Source: Paraburkholderia caballeronis (lineage in GTDB: Bacteria; Pseudomonadota; Gammaproteobacteria; Burkholderiales; Burkholderiaceae). Taken from it: a DNA stretch of 64,000 bases. A program made the translations under genes and the position numbers. The stretch spans positions 124,001 through 188,000 of the forward strand of contig NZ_FNSR01000002.1 of assembly GCF_900104845.1 (NCBI RefSeq). Direction: 5' to 3'. A model generated the notes under the pieces. That model saw nothing but the letters and a program-made list of their open reading frames with translations. It did not search any database and was not told where the DNA came from. Shown in pieces: positions 26,379 to 36,428 of the stretch (positions are counted from its first letter, which is position 1; each line of letters opens with the position of its first letter).

Positions 26379-27608
26379 ATGAAAAGAGTCTTTCTCGCAC
26401 TGACCGCCGTTTCGCTCGCCCCTGTCGCCGCCCACGCGCAAAGCAGCGTGACGCTGTACGGCGTGCTCACCGGCAACGTCACCTACCTGAACAACGCGCA
26501 GACCGCCGCGACGACGCCCGGCGGCCGCCCGCGCGGCGGCACCCAGGTCGCGGTGCTCGACGGCGGCACGTCCGGCCCGAGCGCGAGCCGCTGGGGATTG
26601 AAGGGCATCGAGGATCTGGGCGGCGGGCTGAAGGCGATCTTCAACGTCGAGGGCGGTTTCAGCATCAACAACGGCGCGATCGGCCAGGGCGGCACGCTGT
26701 TCGGCCGCCAGGCGTGGGTCGGGTTGAGCGCGAACCGCTACGGCACGGTCACGCTCGGCCGCCAGAGCGACCTCGCGGTCGATTACGTGTCGCCGCTGCT
26801 GTACGCGTGGTACTTCGGCAACATGGCGATCCACCCGTCCGACTACGACAACCTGAACTTCACGCACCGGATCAACAACGCGGTCAAGTACGCGTCCGAT
26901 TCGTTCGGCGGCTTCCGTTTCGGCGCGTTGTACAGCTTCGGCGGCGTCGCGGGCAACGTATCGCAGAACCAGTACTGGTCGACCGGCGTCAGCTATACCG
27001 GCGGCAGCTTCGCGCTCGCCGCGTCGATCATCAACGCGCGCAATCCGAACACCTCGCTGTACGGCACCAACGCGAACGCGAGCGCGACCGGCAACAATCT
27101 CGGCTCGCAAGGCTCCGCGACGTCGCCGGAAACGAGTCCTTCGATCGCCGGCTTCGCGTCCGCGCGCACGCAGCAGACCGTCTCGGTCGCGAGCACGTAC
27201 ACGCTCGGCTCCGCGATCTTCGGCGCGGTATGGTCGAATACGCAGTTCCGCAACCTCGGCTACACGGCTTCGCTGAATCCGCTGAACTATTCGGGCAACG
27301 CGTCGTTCAACACGGTCGGCGTGAGCGTCCGTTATCAGGTGACGCCGTTCCTGCGCGTCGGCACGTCGTTCGACTACACGGACGGCGGCAACGTCAGCGG
27401 CAAGGGCAGCGCGAAATACGGGCAGTTGAACGTCGGCGCGGGTTATTCGCTGTCGAAGGCGACCGAGCTTTATCTGAGCGCCGCCTACCAGCACGCGAGC
27501 GGCGTCGATTCATGGGGACGCCCGGCCGTCGCGGACATCGGTTATCTGACGCCGTCCGCGACGTCGAAGCAGGTCGCGCTGTCGCTCGGCGTGAAGCATC
27601 TGTTCTGA
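26379..27608 (+). CDS. General outer-membrane porin (Gram-negative Porin_4 family)
   Basis: 409 residues. A 20-residue signal peptide ends AHA before QSSVTLYG, the invariant start of Burkholderia trimeric porins. The LKGIEDLGGGLKAIF block, the FGRQAWVGLS...GTVTLGRQ segment and the C-terminal ...GVKHLF with terminal Phe (BAM signal) are all present. A 16-strand barrel is expected. Alternating Gly/Asn/Ser loops (about residues 210-270) are probably surface-exposed. It is a single gene between a terminator upstream and a hairpin downstream. Substrate selectivity cannot be read. Confidence 0.93.
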   Translation: MKRVFLALTAVSLAPVAAHAQSSVTLYGVLTGNVTYLNNAQTAATTPGGRPRGGTQVAVLDGGTSGPSASRWGLKGIEDLGGGLKAIFNVEGGFSINNGAIGQGGTLFGRQAWVGLSANRYGTVTLGRQSDLAVDYVSPLLYAWYFGNMAIHPSDYDNLNFTHRINNAVKYASDSFGGFRFGALYSFGGVAGNVSQNQYWSTGVSYTGGSFALAASIINARNPNTSLYGTNANASATGNNLGSQGSATSPETSPSIAGFASARTQQTVSVASTYTLGSAIFGAVWSNTQFRNLGYTASLNPLNYSGNASFNTVGVSVRYQVTPFLRVGTSFDYTDGGNVSGKGSAKYGQLNVGAGYSLSKATELYLSAAYQHASGVDSWGRPAVADIGYLTPSATSKQVALSLGVKHLF

Positions 27609-27625
27609 TGCATGATGCGTGATGG

Positions 27626-27655
27626 GCGCAACGTCGTTTGATGACGACGTTGCGC
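27626..27655. terminator. Hairpin between convergent porin and iron alcohol dehydrogenase
   Basis: A perfect 12-bp stem GCGCAACGTCGT (27626-27637) pairs with ACGACGTTGCGC (27644-27655) around a 6-nt loop in the 62-bp gap between two convergent genes. There is no T-tract, but position and strength suggest a bidirectional terminator. Confidence 0.6.
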
Positions 27656-27670
27656 GTTCGAACCGCTACG

Positions 27671-28819
27671 TCAAACCGACTGCCGCAGCATGTGCAGATA
27701 GTCGTCCGCGCTCGCTTCGCGCGGATTCGTCTTGTGGCTGTGATCCGCGAGCGCGCCCTTCACGATCGCCGGGAACAGGTCCTCGCCGACGCCGAGTTCG
27801 GCCAGCCCGCGCGGCAGTCCGAGCTTGCCGCTCATCCGCGCGATCGCATCCGCGACGCTTTCCGACCCGGCCAGCCCCATGCTCTGCGCGAGCCGTTCGA
27901 GCTTGCGTTCGGCGACGACGCCGTCCGCGCCCGCGTTGAAGCGCACGACCGCCGGCAGGAAGATCGCGTTCAGCGTGCCGTGATGCAGCCGCGGATTGAT
28001 GCCGCCGAGCGAATGGCTGAGGCTGTGCACGCAGCCGAGTCCCTTCTGGAAGGCGAGCGCGCCCTGCATCGACGCGCTCATCATGTTGAGCCGCGCCTCG
28101 CGGTCGTGCGGCTCGCGCGTCGCGCGCTCGATGTGCGCCCATGCGCGGCGCAAACCGTCGAGCGCGATGCCGTCGGCGGGCGGATTGAACGCGGGCGCGA
28201 GGAACGTCTCGATGCAATGCGCGATCGCGTCCATGCCGGTCGCGGCGGTCAGCATCGCGGGCAGATCGAGCGTGAGGCCCGGATCGCAGATCGCGACCTT
28301 CGGCACGACATAGGGCGACAGGATGCCGACCTTGCGGCCGTCGTCGAGAATCAGGATCGCGCCGCGCCCCACTTCGCTGCCGGTGCCGGCCGTGGTCGGG
28401 ACCGCGATCACCGGCGCGGTCGCGGACGTGACCCGCGCGACGCCGCCCTCGATCGCCGCGAACGACTTTAGCGGGCCGTCGTGCGTCGCGCACACGGCGA
28501 CGCCTTTCGCCAGGTCGATCGACGACCCGCCGCCGACCGCGACGATCCCGTCATGGCCGCCCGCGCGGTACAACTCGACGGCCGCGCGCACCGCGCGTTC
28601 GTTCGGGTTCGGCGGCGTGCCGTCGTACACGCTCGTATCGTTCGCAAAGCCCGCGTTCGCGAGCTTCGCCAGCACGCGGTCCACGATGCCGGCCGCGCGA
28701 ATGCCCTTGTCGGTCACGACGAGCGGACGGCGAATGCCGATGCGCCCGCACTCCTGCGGCAACAGGTCGAGCGAGTCGTAGCCGAACTGGATCTGCGTGA
28801 TGTAGTTGATGAGCGCCAT
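27671..28819 (-). CDS. Iron-containing (group III) alcohol dehydrogenase
   Basis: 382 residues from ATG 28819; the longer frame upstream has no family similarity. The N-terminal NAD-binding half contains GGGSSIDLAKG and PTTAGTGSEV. The metal site is formed by Asp in GMDAIAHCIE, the two histidines of GCVHSLSHSLGG and a later histidine near DHSHKTNPR. It resembles 4-hydroxybutyrate dehydrogenase and lactaldehyde/1,2-diol dehydrogenase paralogues, so it should interconvert a small hydroxy-acid or alcohol and its aldehyde. It lies downstream of an IclR regulator on the same strand (124 bp), probably in or controlled with the MFS/SDR operon. Confidence 0.85.
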   Translation of the reverse strand: MALINYITQIQFGYDSLDLLPQECGRIGIRRPLVVTDKGIRAAGIVDRVLAKLANAGFANDTSVYDGTPPNPNERAVRAAVELYRAGGHDGIVAVGGGSSIDLAKGVAVCATHDGPLKSFAAIEGGVARVTSATAPVIAVPTTAGTGSEVGRGAILILDDGRKVGILSPYVVPKVAICDPGLTLDLPAMLTAATGMDAIAHCIETFLAPAFNPPADGIALDGLRRAWAHIERATREPHDREARLNMMSASMQGALAFQKGLGCVHSLSHSLGGINPRLHHGTLNAIFLPAVVRFNAGADGVVAERKLERLAQSMGLAGSESVADAIARMSGKLGLPRGLAELGVGEDLFPAIVKGALADHSHKTNPREASADDYLHMLRQSV

Positions 28820-28943
28820 CTGTCGAAACCCTCGTTGATCGTTGATCGCCGGCACAGGCCGGCGAGTGGGGAAACCATAACGACCGCGCGAACGACCGCG
28901 CGAACCGCAGGCCCGGGCAACGACGCGTGGCGATCCCTCGCCG

Positions 28944-29771
28944 CTACCGCTGACGCCCGAGCTTCGCCGAAATCGCGCGGCACGCGTCGAGCAGGCGGCT
29001 CGCGTTCGCCTGGGTCGCCGCTTCGCTGTGCCGGTACAGCGGCATGCTGATGCTGACGCAGCCGACCGGCGCGCCGTCCGCATCGAGAATCGCCGCGCCG
29101 CAGCAGAAAATCTGCAATTCGTTTTCTTCGTCGTCGAGCGAGTAGCCGCGCTCGGCCGTCGCCCTGATCTCCTTGCGCAGCTTCGCGCGCGACGTGATCG
29201 TGTTCGGCGTGAAGCGCGCGAACTCGATCTGTTCGATCAGGCTGTCGCAGACGTCCGCCGGCAGCGCGGCCAGATACGCCTTGCCGACCGAACTCGAATA
29301 GAGCGTCACGCGCGTGCCGATCCGCGACGCCATTCGCACCGTCTGCGGGCTCTCCAGCTTGTCGATGTACACCATGCCCTGCGCGCTCGGCACCGCCAGA
29401 TGCACGGTCTCGCGCGTCGCGTCGCGCAGTTGCGCGAGCACCTCCGCCGACGCGACGCGCAGGCTCGACCGCTCCCAGCTGCGGCTCGCGAGGCTGATGA
29501 GGCGCGGCCCGAGCATGTACGTGCCTTCGTCCACGCCGTCCGCGATCAGCCCTTCGGCAGCCAGCGCCGCGACGATCCGGTAGACGGTCGGGCGCGGAAA
29601 ACCGGTCGCCGCCGCGAGCGCGGCGACGTTCAGCGGCGCGTCCGCGTCCGAGATCCGTTGCAGCACGGTCATGAACTTCGAGAAGGCGGCGGTGCCGGCC
29701 ACCACTTTCGGGTCGGCGCCGGCCGGGCTGAGTTTAGGCATCGGAAATAACGGTCTGGAGGAAAACGCCAT
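28944..29771 (-). CDS. IclR-family transcriptional regulator
   Basis: 275 residues if ATG 29771 is used; an internal ATG at 29741 (MPKLSPAG) is also plausible because neither has a convincing ribosome site. The winged HTH (about residues 35-95) includes TGFPRPTVYRIVAALAAEG. The effector domain carries YSSSVGKAYLAALP, TPNTITSRAKLRKEI, RGYSLDDEENE and FCCGAAILD, and it is complete, in contrast to the fragment at 1-228. It lies 53 bp downstream of an SDR gene on the same strand. Likely controls the 33250-to-27671 operon; the palindrome at 33187-33203 is a candidate site. Confidence 0.88.
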   Translation of the reverse strand: MAFSSRPLFPMPKLSPAGADPKVVAGTAAFSKFMTVLQRISDADAPLNVAALAAATGFPRPTVYRIVAALAAEGLIADGVDEGTYMLGPRLISLASRSWERSSLRVASAEVLAQLRDATRETVHLAVPSAQGMVYIDKLESPQTVRMASRIGTRVTLYSSSVGKAYLAALPADVCDSLIEQIEFARFTPNTITSRAKLRKEIRATAERGYSLDDEENELQIFCCGAAILDADGAPVGCVSISMPLYRHSEAATQANASRLLDACRAISAKLGRQR

Positions 29772-29823
29772 TATGCCCGCCGCCGTTTGCGCTCCCGGCG
29801 CGGCATCTCGCGGACATCTCGCG

Positions 29824-30561
29824 TCACGCCGCCAGATAACCTCCGTCCACCGGCACGACCGTCGCGGTCATGAACGACGCGGCCGGCGTGCACAGGAACG
29901 CGACGACCTGCGCGACCTCCTCGGGACGGCCCCAGCGGCGCAGCGGCGTGCGCTCGGTGATCGCGCGCGAACGGTCGTCGTCGTGCTGCAACGCATCGGT
30001 CAGCGGCGTCGCGATCCAGCCGGGCGCGACCGCGTTCACGCGGATGCCGTCCGCCGCATACGCGATCGCAAGCGACTTCGTCAGTTGCGCCACGCCGCCC
30101 TTGCTCGCGCTGTACGCGGGCACGAGGCCGCCGCCGAAGAACGACAGCATCGACGCGGTGTTCACGATGCAGCCGTTCGACTCGCGCAGCCGCGCGCGCG
30201 CCGCCGAGCACACGCGCATCGTGCCGGTCAGGTTCACGTTCAGCACGTGTTCGAACACGTCGAGTTCGAACTCCTCGACGCGGCGGATCACGCCCGCGCA
30301 GTTCACGACGATGTCGAGCCGCGCGAACGACGCCAGCGCCGCGTCGACGTCCTGTTGCGACGCCACGTCGAGTTCGCGCTGCCGCACCGAGGCCGGCAGT
30401 TCGGGATCGACGCCGGCCGGCGGCAGGATGCCCGCCGCGGTGACGTCCGCGCCGAGCGCGTCGAGCTGCGCGGCGATCTTCGCGCCGATGCCGGAGAAGC
30501 CGCCGGTCACGAGCGCGACCTTGCCCGCGAGTACGTCCTTCTGGAAAGTCATGTTCTGCAT
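29824..30561 (-). CDS. Short-chain dehydrogenase/reductase (classical SDR)
   Basis: About 245 residues. The start is ATG 30561 with GAGGA just upstream; ATG 30552 is also possible and has better spacing. The cofactor motif is TGGFSGIG, NCAG follows, and the catalytic Ser...Tyr-x3-Lys is in SMLSFFGGG and YSASKGG. The VNAVAPGWIATPL and PVDGGYL ends are standard. The substrate cannot be assigned; such proteins in sugar-acid operons oxidise or reduce keto groups. It is downstream of an MFS transporter by 19 bp, so it is in the same operon. Confidence 0.85.
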   Translation of the reverse strand: MQNMTFQKDVLAGKVALVTGGFSGIGAKIAAQLDALGADVTAAGILPPAGVDPELPASVRQRELDVASQQDVDAALASFARLDIVVNCAGVIRRVEEFELDVFEHVLNVNLTGTMRVCSAARARLRESNGCIVNTASMLSFFGGGLVPAYSASKGGVAQLTKSLAIAYAADGIRVNAVAPGWIATPLTDALQHDDDRSRAITERTPLRRWGRPEEVAQVVAFLCTPAASFMTATVVPVDGGYLAA

Positions 30562-30580
30562 GTTCCTCAATCGAAAACCG

Positions 30581-31870
30581 TCACGCGGGCACGACGACCG
30601 GCTCGCGCTCGTGCACTTCGCGCACGACGAACAGATAGACCATCGCGGCCGCGAACGCGATGCCCGCGCTGATCAGCAGCGCGTTCACGAACGAGTGCGT
30701 CTGATCGACGACGACGCCGGTGATGACCGGCGCGAGCGAGCCGCCGAGATAACCGCCGAAGTTCTGCATGCTGCCGAGCGACGCGACCAGCCGGCGCGGC
30801 GCGGCCACGCTGACGAGCGCCCATGCGCCGCCGCTCGCGTGGTTCACGAAGAACATCGCGAGCGAGATGTAGACGACCGCGAGCGTCGTGCTCGGCGTGT
30901 ACGCGGCCGGCACCGTGAACACCGCCGCGCCGATCAGGCCGATGCAGATCGGCCACTTGCGGCTGCGGATCGGCGCGCTGCCGCGGCGCAGCAGGTAGTC
31001 CGCGAAATAACCGCTGGTCGCCATCCCGAGCGTGCCGAACACATACGGAATCGCGACCACCCAGCCGGTGCGCGCGATGCTCAGATGCCGCTCGTGTTCG
31101 AGATACGCGGGCAGCCACGTCAGGTACAGCCACACCATGTAGATCACGCCCATGAAGCCGAAGATCATCCCCCACGTGTTCACGTGACGGAACAGGCCGA
31201 GCCATTCGCCGAGCGCCGGCGCGCCCTGTTTTTCTCCGCTCGAATCGCCCTGGTCGAGATACGCGACTTCGTCGTGCGTGAGCGCGACTTCGGCGCGGTT
31301 GCGATACAGCAGATACCAGCCGATCGCGACCGCGATGCCGAGCACGCCCATCACGACGAACATCTGCCGCCAGCCGAACGCGAGCAGCAGCACCGTCAAC
31401 AGCGGCGGCGCGAGCATCGGGCCGAGCGTGCTCGACGTGACGAAGATGCCGGTCGGGCCGCCGCGATCCTTCGCGGCGAACCATTCGTTGACGACCTTCG
31501 CGCCGGCCGGGAAAAGCGGCGCCTCGCAGATGCCGAGCAGCACGCGCGCATACAGGAAGTGGTTCAGCGTCTGAATGAAGCCGCCCGCGAGCTGCGCGAC
31601 CGACCACAGGAACATCCCGAGGCCGAGCATCACGCGCGAGCCGAAGCGGTCGAGCAATGCGCCGACCGGCAGCTGCGCAAACGCATACGCGAGCGAGAAC
31701 GCGGACAGCAGCAGCCCCATCTGCGAAGCGGACAGCCCGAGTTCCTGGCTAACCGAATGATTCGCGATCGACAGCGTGCTGCGGTCCAGATAATTGATCG
31801 TGCCGGCGACGGTCAAAAACGCGATCGCCAACACCTGCGTGCGCTTGAGGCGCCTGCTTCTCTCCGCCAT
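30581..31870 (-). CDS. MFS transporter, anion:cation symporter (GudP-like) family
   Basis: 429 residues from ATG 31870, with GGAGAC five bases upstream. Twelve transmembrane helices are predicted. The N-terminus TINYLDRSTLSIANHSVSQELG and the G.l.DR.GSR type loop (GALLDRFGSR) match the ACS family, which imports organic anions such as glucarate, galactarate, tartrate or phthalate with protons. The central loop after helix 6 is hydrophilic. It sits between two SDR genes in an operon, so an acidic carbon source is likely. Confidence 0.88.
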   Translation of the reverse strand: MAERSRRLKRTQVLAIAFLTVAGTINYLDRSTLSIANHSVSQELGLSASQMGLLLSAFSLAYAFAQLPVGALLDRFGSRVMLGLGMFLWSVAQLAGGFIQTLNHFLYARVLLGICEAPLFPAGAKVVNEWFAAKDRGGPTGIFVTSSTLGPMLAPPLLTVLLLAFGWRQMFVVMGVLGIAVAIGWYLLYRNRAEVALTHDEVAYLDQGDSSGEKQGAPALGEWLGLFRHVNTWGMIFGFMGVIYMVWLYLTWLPAYLEHERHLSIARTGWVVAIPYVFGTLGMATSGYFADYLLRRGSAPIRSRKWPICIGLIGAAVFTVPAAYTPSTTLAVVYISLAMFFVNHASGGAWALVSVAAPRRLVASLGSMQNFGGYLGGSLAPVITGVVVDQTHSFVNALLISAGIAFAAAMVYLFVVREVHEREPVVVPA

Positions 31871-31911
31871 GTTTGTCTCCTGATATTTGTAATGTATGGG
31901 TGCTGCGTGCT

Positions 31912-32652
31912 TCAGTAGGTGGCGCGGCCTCCGGACAGGTCGAACACCGCGCCGGTGTTGAACGTGCAGGCCGCAGAGCCGAGCCACAGCGCCAGTGACG
32001 CCACTTCGTCCACGGTGCCGAGCCGCGCGAGCGGGCTTTTGTCGATCATCGTCTGCACGTGCGCGGCGGACATCTGCTGCAACAGCGGCGTCTCGACGGC
32101 CGCCGGCGCGATCGCGTTCACGAGCACGCCGGACTGCGCGAGTTCCTTGCCGAGCGACTTCGTCAGCGCGATCACGCCCGCCTTCGCCGCGCTGTACGCG
32201 GACGCGTTCGGCGTGCCCTCCTTGCCGGCGAGCGACGCGAGGTTGACGATGCGCCCGTAGCCGGCCGCGCGCATCGCGGGCGCGACTGCGCGGCACACGT
32301 GGTAGACGCCGAGCAGGTTCACGTCGATCACGCGCGCCCACGTCTGCGGGTCGGACTGTTCGAGCGGGCCGGTCGGCCCCGCGTAACCGGCGTTGTTCAC
32401 GAGCACGTCGATGCGGCCGTGGCGTTCGAGGGTCGCGGCCGTCGCGCGCTCCACCGTCGCCGGGTCGGACACGTCCACGCGATAACCGTGGCCCGCTTCG
32501 TCGGTTGCGGAGAGATCCCAGCTGACCGTCGTTGCGCCCGCGTCGCCGAACGCGCGGACGATCGCCGCGCCGATGCCCTGCGCGCCGCCGGTGACGACCG
32601 CGACGCAGCCCGTGAAGTCGTAGCGCGGCGTGCCGCGCGTTGCCGCGCTCAT
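31912..32652 (-). CDS. Short-chain dehydrogenase/reductase
   Basis: 246 residues. Start ATG 32652 overlaps the stop of the upstream cupin gene (ATGA). The Rossmann motif is TGGAQGIG, NNAG follows, then the catalytic Ser in LASLAGKEG and Tyr-x3-Lys in YSAAKAG; the ending is DLSGGRATY, close to 3-oxoacyl-ACP-reductase-like sugar dehydrogenases. It is coupled to the cupin gene, so the two probably act on consecutive intermediates. The substrate is unknown. Confidence 0.85.
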   Translation of the reverse strand: MSAATRGTPRYDFTGCVAVVTGGAQGIGAAIVRAFGDAGATTVSWDLSATDEAGHGYRVDVSDPATVERATAATLERHGRIDVLVNNAGYAGPTGPLEQSDPQTWARVIDVNLLGVYHVCRAVAPAMRAAGYGRIVNLASLAGKEGTPNASAYSAAKAGVIALTKSLGKELAQSGVLVNAIAPAAVETPLLQQMSAAHVQTMIDKSPLARLGTVDEVASLALWLGSAACTFNTGAVFDLSGGRATY

Positions 32653-33176
32653 CGGATGAACTGGTCGACGTAACCCGCGCCGAGGCCGTTCGACGCGTAG
32701 TGTTTGCGGCACATGTCGATCTTCGTGAACACGTCCTCGTAGCCGGTGTGATTGCCGTACGGATCGCAGTAATACATCACGCCGTTCACCTGGAAGTACG
32801 TGATCATCTCCTCGACGTCTTCCGGCACGTACAGCGTGTGCGTTTCGCCGGGCGGCTCGTACACGTAGCTGCCCTCGGTCGCGACCCAGTCGTGTTCGAG
32901 ATAGCGCCAGCGGCCCTTCAGCACCATGCCGTGCACCGACTGCGGATGCCGGTGCCGGCTCAGCACGCCCGCGCGGCGCACCCGCAGCAGGTTCATCCAG
33001 TAGCCCTGCGACGCGTTCAGGCACAGCGGCCGGAACCACACGTTCTCCGCCTGCGGCACCCATACGCGCTCGTCGTCCGGAATCGCGGACGGCACGACGA
33101 TCTCCTTCTGCGCCTCCGCCGGGAACGGCAGTTGATACGGCATCGTCGCCGGGTACACCGTGTCCTTCTCGCTCAC
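32649..33176 (-). CDS. Cupin protein, 2,4'-dihydroxyacetophenone dioxygenase-like family
   Basis: 175 residues when started at GTG 33176, which has AAGGAGA seven bases upstream; an in-frame start further up would lie inside the operator. A single ChrR/cupin barrel is visible with metal-ligand histidines in LSRHRHPQSVHG and a C-terminal His in PPGETHTLY. The family is usually labelled 2,4'-dihydroxyacetophenone dioxygenase, a non-haem iron enzyme cleaving an aryl ketone. That specificity should not be assumed here, because the neighbouring genes look like sugar-acid catabolism. First gene of the operon. Confidence 0.75.
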   Translation of the reverse strand: MSEKDTVYPATMPYQLPFPAEAQKEIVVPSAIPDDERVWVPQAENVWFRPLCLNASQGYWMNLLRVRRAGVLSRHRHPQSVHGMVLKGRWRYLEHDWVATEGSYVYEPPGETHTLYVPEDVEEMITYFQVNGVMYYCDPYGNHTGYEDVFTKIDMCRKHYASNGLGAGYVDQFIR

Positions 33177-33186
33177 CGCGTCTCCT

Positions 33187-33255
33187 TGTCCATGATATGG
33201 ACATTCATATCGTATCGTGGACACCAATCTACGACTGCGGCGAGACGGTTGTCAA
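33187..33255 (-). promoter_or_regulatory. Sigma-70-type promoter with palindromic operator for the cupin-SDR-MFS operon
   Basis: On the minus strand, TTGACA (33250-33255), an 18-bp spacer and TAGATT (33226-33231) form a good promoter. Just downstream lies TGTCCA-N5-TGGACA (33187-33203), a perfect inverted repeat, plus a further half-site TGGACA at 33218-33223 next to the expected transcription start. A repressor bound there would block initiation or clearance. The IclR protein of the same operon is the obvious candidate. Confidence 0.65.
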
Positions 33256-33396
33256 GCGATGCCCCCACGGCCCGAAAGCGTTCGGACCGCGGCGGACAAA
33301 AGACGCGCAACGCACGGCGGGCGCGGGATCGAGCCCGGTCGAGCGTTGCGGATGAAGAACGGGAATCCGGGTAAACGTGGGCGCCGGCGCTCACGC

Positions 33397-34479
33397 TCAG
33401 CGCGGCTTCATCAGCACCTTGATCGACGCGGGCGAGTTCGCGATCTTGATCGCCTCGTCCCATTCGTCCAGCGTGAAGCCGTGCGTGACGATCCCCTTCG
33501 ACGTGACGAGGCCGCGCGCGAGCAGATCGATCGCGACCGGATAACAGTACGGCCCGAGATGCGCGCCGCGCACGTCGAGTTCCTTGCGGTCGCCGATGAT
33601 CGACCAGTCCACCGTCGCGTCCTCGCCGAACACGCTGAACTCGACGAAGCGGCCGAGCTTGCGGATCAGTTGCAGCCCCTGGCCCACGCCCGCCGCCGCG
33701 CCGGTCGTTTCGATATACACGTCGCAACCGTAGCCGTTCGTCAGCGAGCGAACGAATTCGAGTGCATCGTCGCGCTTCGGGTTGATCGTCACGTCCGCGC
33801 CGTATTCGCGCGCGAGTTCGAGCCGTTCGTCGAGCAGGTCGATCACGACGAGTCGCTTCGGCGTCTTCAGATGGGCGACCTGCGTCATCATCAGCCCGAG
33901 CGGCCCCGCGCCCGCGATCACGACCACGTCGTCCAGTTGCACGTCGCCGCGATTCACGGTATGGATCGCGCACGCGAGCGGCTCGATGATCGCGGCGTCT
34001 TCGAGCGAGATGCCGTCCGGTATCCGGTGCACGATCGCGGTCGGCGGAATCCGCATGTAGTCGGCCATCCCGCCGTCCGCGACCTCGCGCTGGAAGCCGA
34101 AGATGTTGTGCACCTCGCACATCCAGTACTGGCCCGAGCGGCAATAGCGGCATTTGCCGCACGGCACGATCTGCTCCGCGATCACGCGTTCGCCGACCTC
34201 CACGCCGAAATGTTCCGCCGCGCCTTCGCCGAGTTCGTCGACATAGCCGAAGAATTCGTGGCCCGGAATCACCGGCGCCTTCACCCACGGGCTCGGGCCG
34301 CCCCAGAACATCTTCGCGCCCGAGTAGCACTTGCAGTCGCTCGCGCAGATTCCGCAGGCGGCGATGCGGATCACCATCTCGCGCGGACCCGCGCGCGGCC
34401 GCGTCACCTGCTCGACGCGATAGTCTTTCGGCGCATGGCAGACCACCGCCGTCATCCGGGTCGAATCGTCGTTCGTCAT
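33397..34479 (-). CDS. Zinc alcohol dehydrogenase, erythritol/threitol dehydrogenase (EltD)-like
   Basis: 360 residues from ATG 34479, preceded by GGAGG. It is a medium-chain dehydrogenase. Catalytic zinc ligands are Cys45 and His74-Glu75 (PGHEFFG), and the structural zinc site has four cysteines at 107, 110, 113 and 121. The NAD site is GAGPLGLM. Long stretches such as SDCKCYSGAKMFWGG, PCGKCRYCRSGQYWMCEV, KELDVRGAHLGPYCYP and VTSKGIVTHG match my memory of mycobacterial erythritol/L-threitol dehydrogenase EltD. It probably oxidises a tetritol or pentitol to its ketose. Downstream of an SIS-domain gene (50 bp) in the ABC-ATPase transcript. Confidence 0.82.
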   Translation of the reverse strand: MTNDDSTRMTAVVCHAPKDYRVEQVTRPRAGPREMVIRIAACGICASDCKCYSGAKMFWGGPSPWVKAPVIPGHEFFGYVDELGEGAAEHFGVEVGERVIAEQIVPCGKCRYCRSGQYWMCEVHNIFGFQREVADGGMADYMRIPPTAIVHRIPDGISLEDAAIIEPLACAIHTVNRGDVQLDDVVVIAGAGPLGLMMTQVAHLKTPKRLVVIDLLDERLELAREYGADVTINPKRDDALEFVRSLTNGYGCDVYIETTGAAAGVGQGLQLIRKLGRFVEFSVFGEDATVDWSIIGDRKELDVRGAHLGPYCYPVAIDLLARGLVTSKGIVTHGFTLDEWDEAIKIANSPASIKVLMKPR

Positions 34480-34529
34480 CGCCGCCTCCGTTTCGCTGCG
34501 CACGTCTCGATGATGCAAGCCGCCGCGCG

Positions 34530-35102
34530 TCATTCCAGATTCGTATGGCGCGCGCGCATCGCGTCCGGCGACACGCGAAGCCGCTCGCGCAGCTTCAGCA
34601 CCAGCAGTTCATGGATGAAGAATTGCGCGCCCTCGTACACGCTGCCCATCGGCAGCAGCGACGCGGACGCGCGCCGGTCGTCGGCCATCGTCTGCGCGGG
34701 CAGCACGCAGACGACATCGGCCAGCGCGGCCGCGCTGCCGCCGGGCTGCGCGGTGAACAGCAGCGTGCGCGCGCCCGCATCGCGCGCGACGCGCAGCAGC
34801 GCATCGACGGTCGAGAATCCGCCCGGCCCCGCGCTCGCGGCCAGCAGGTCGCCGTTGCCGACCGGCGGCGCGGCCATGTCGCCGACCACATGCGCATCGA
34901 GTCCGAGGTGATAGAGCCGCATCGCGAACGCGCGCATCATCAGCCCTTCGCGGCCCACGCCGTAACAGACGATGCGCGCGGCGGACGCCAGCGCGTCGAT
35001 TGCGGGATCGAGTGCATCGTTCGGGAGACGGCCGAGCACCGCGCGCACGTCGTCGAGCGCGCGTTCGGCCAGCGTTTGAAGATCGCCGTCGAGAGAAGTC
35101 AC
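34530..35102 (-). CDS. SIS-domain sugar-phosphate isomerase, HxlB-like
   Basis: 190 residues forming one SIS domain: IVCYGVGREGLMMRAFAMRLYHLG (binding loop and helix, about residues 44-67), then DLLAASAGPGG and the acidic end SVYEGAQFFIHELLV, which corresponds to the catalytic glutamate helix of 6-phospho-3-hexuloisomerase. HxlB normally works with HxlA in the ribulose monophosphate route. No hxlA is seen, so here it more likely isomerises a sugar phosphate derived from the polyols handled by neighbouring dehydrogenases. It lies 57 bp after the ABC ATPase gene. Confidence 0.75.
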   Translation of the reverse strand: MTSLDGDLQTLAERALDDVRAVLGRLPNDALDPAIDALASAARIVCYGVGREGLMMRAFAMRLYHLGLDAHVVGDMAAPPVGNGDLLAASAGPGGFSTVDALLRVARDAGARTLLFTAQPGGSAAALADVVCVLPAQTMADDRRASASLLPMGSVYEGAQFFIHELLVLKLRERLRVSPDAMRARHTNLE

Positions 35103-35159
35103 GGGAATGCCTCTTGGCGCTGCGGCTTCGCGAAGCGGATCAGCGGCCCGAACGCGGCT

Positions 35160-36287
<1,128 letters not shown>

Positions 36288-36428
36288 GCGCGTCTCCTGA
36301 CGGTTCGCGTGCGTGCGCGAACCGCTGAATGGCGGCGCGTGACGAAACGTTCGTCACCGCCGTTGCGCGATGCGACACGTGCTGCAACACAGCACGGAGT
36401 CCGTAGCATCGTGTTAGTCAATTTGTCC

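Noticed and set aside
32649-33227. Start of the cupin gene at 33227
   Set aside because: That start would put the promoter -10 and the palindromic operator inside the coding region; GTG 33176 has a good ribosome site.
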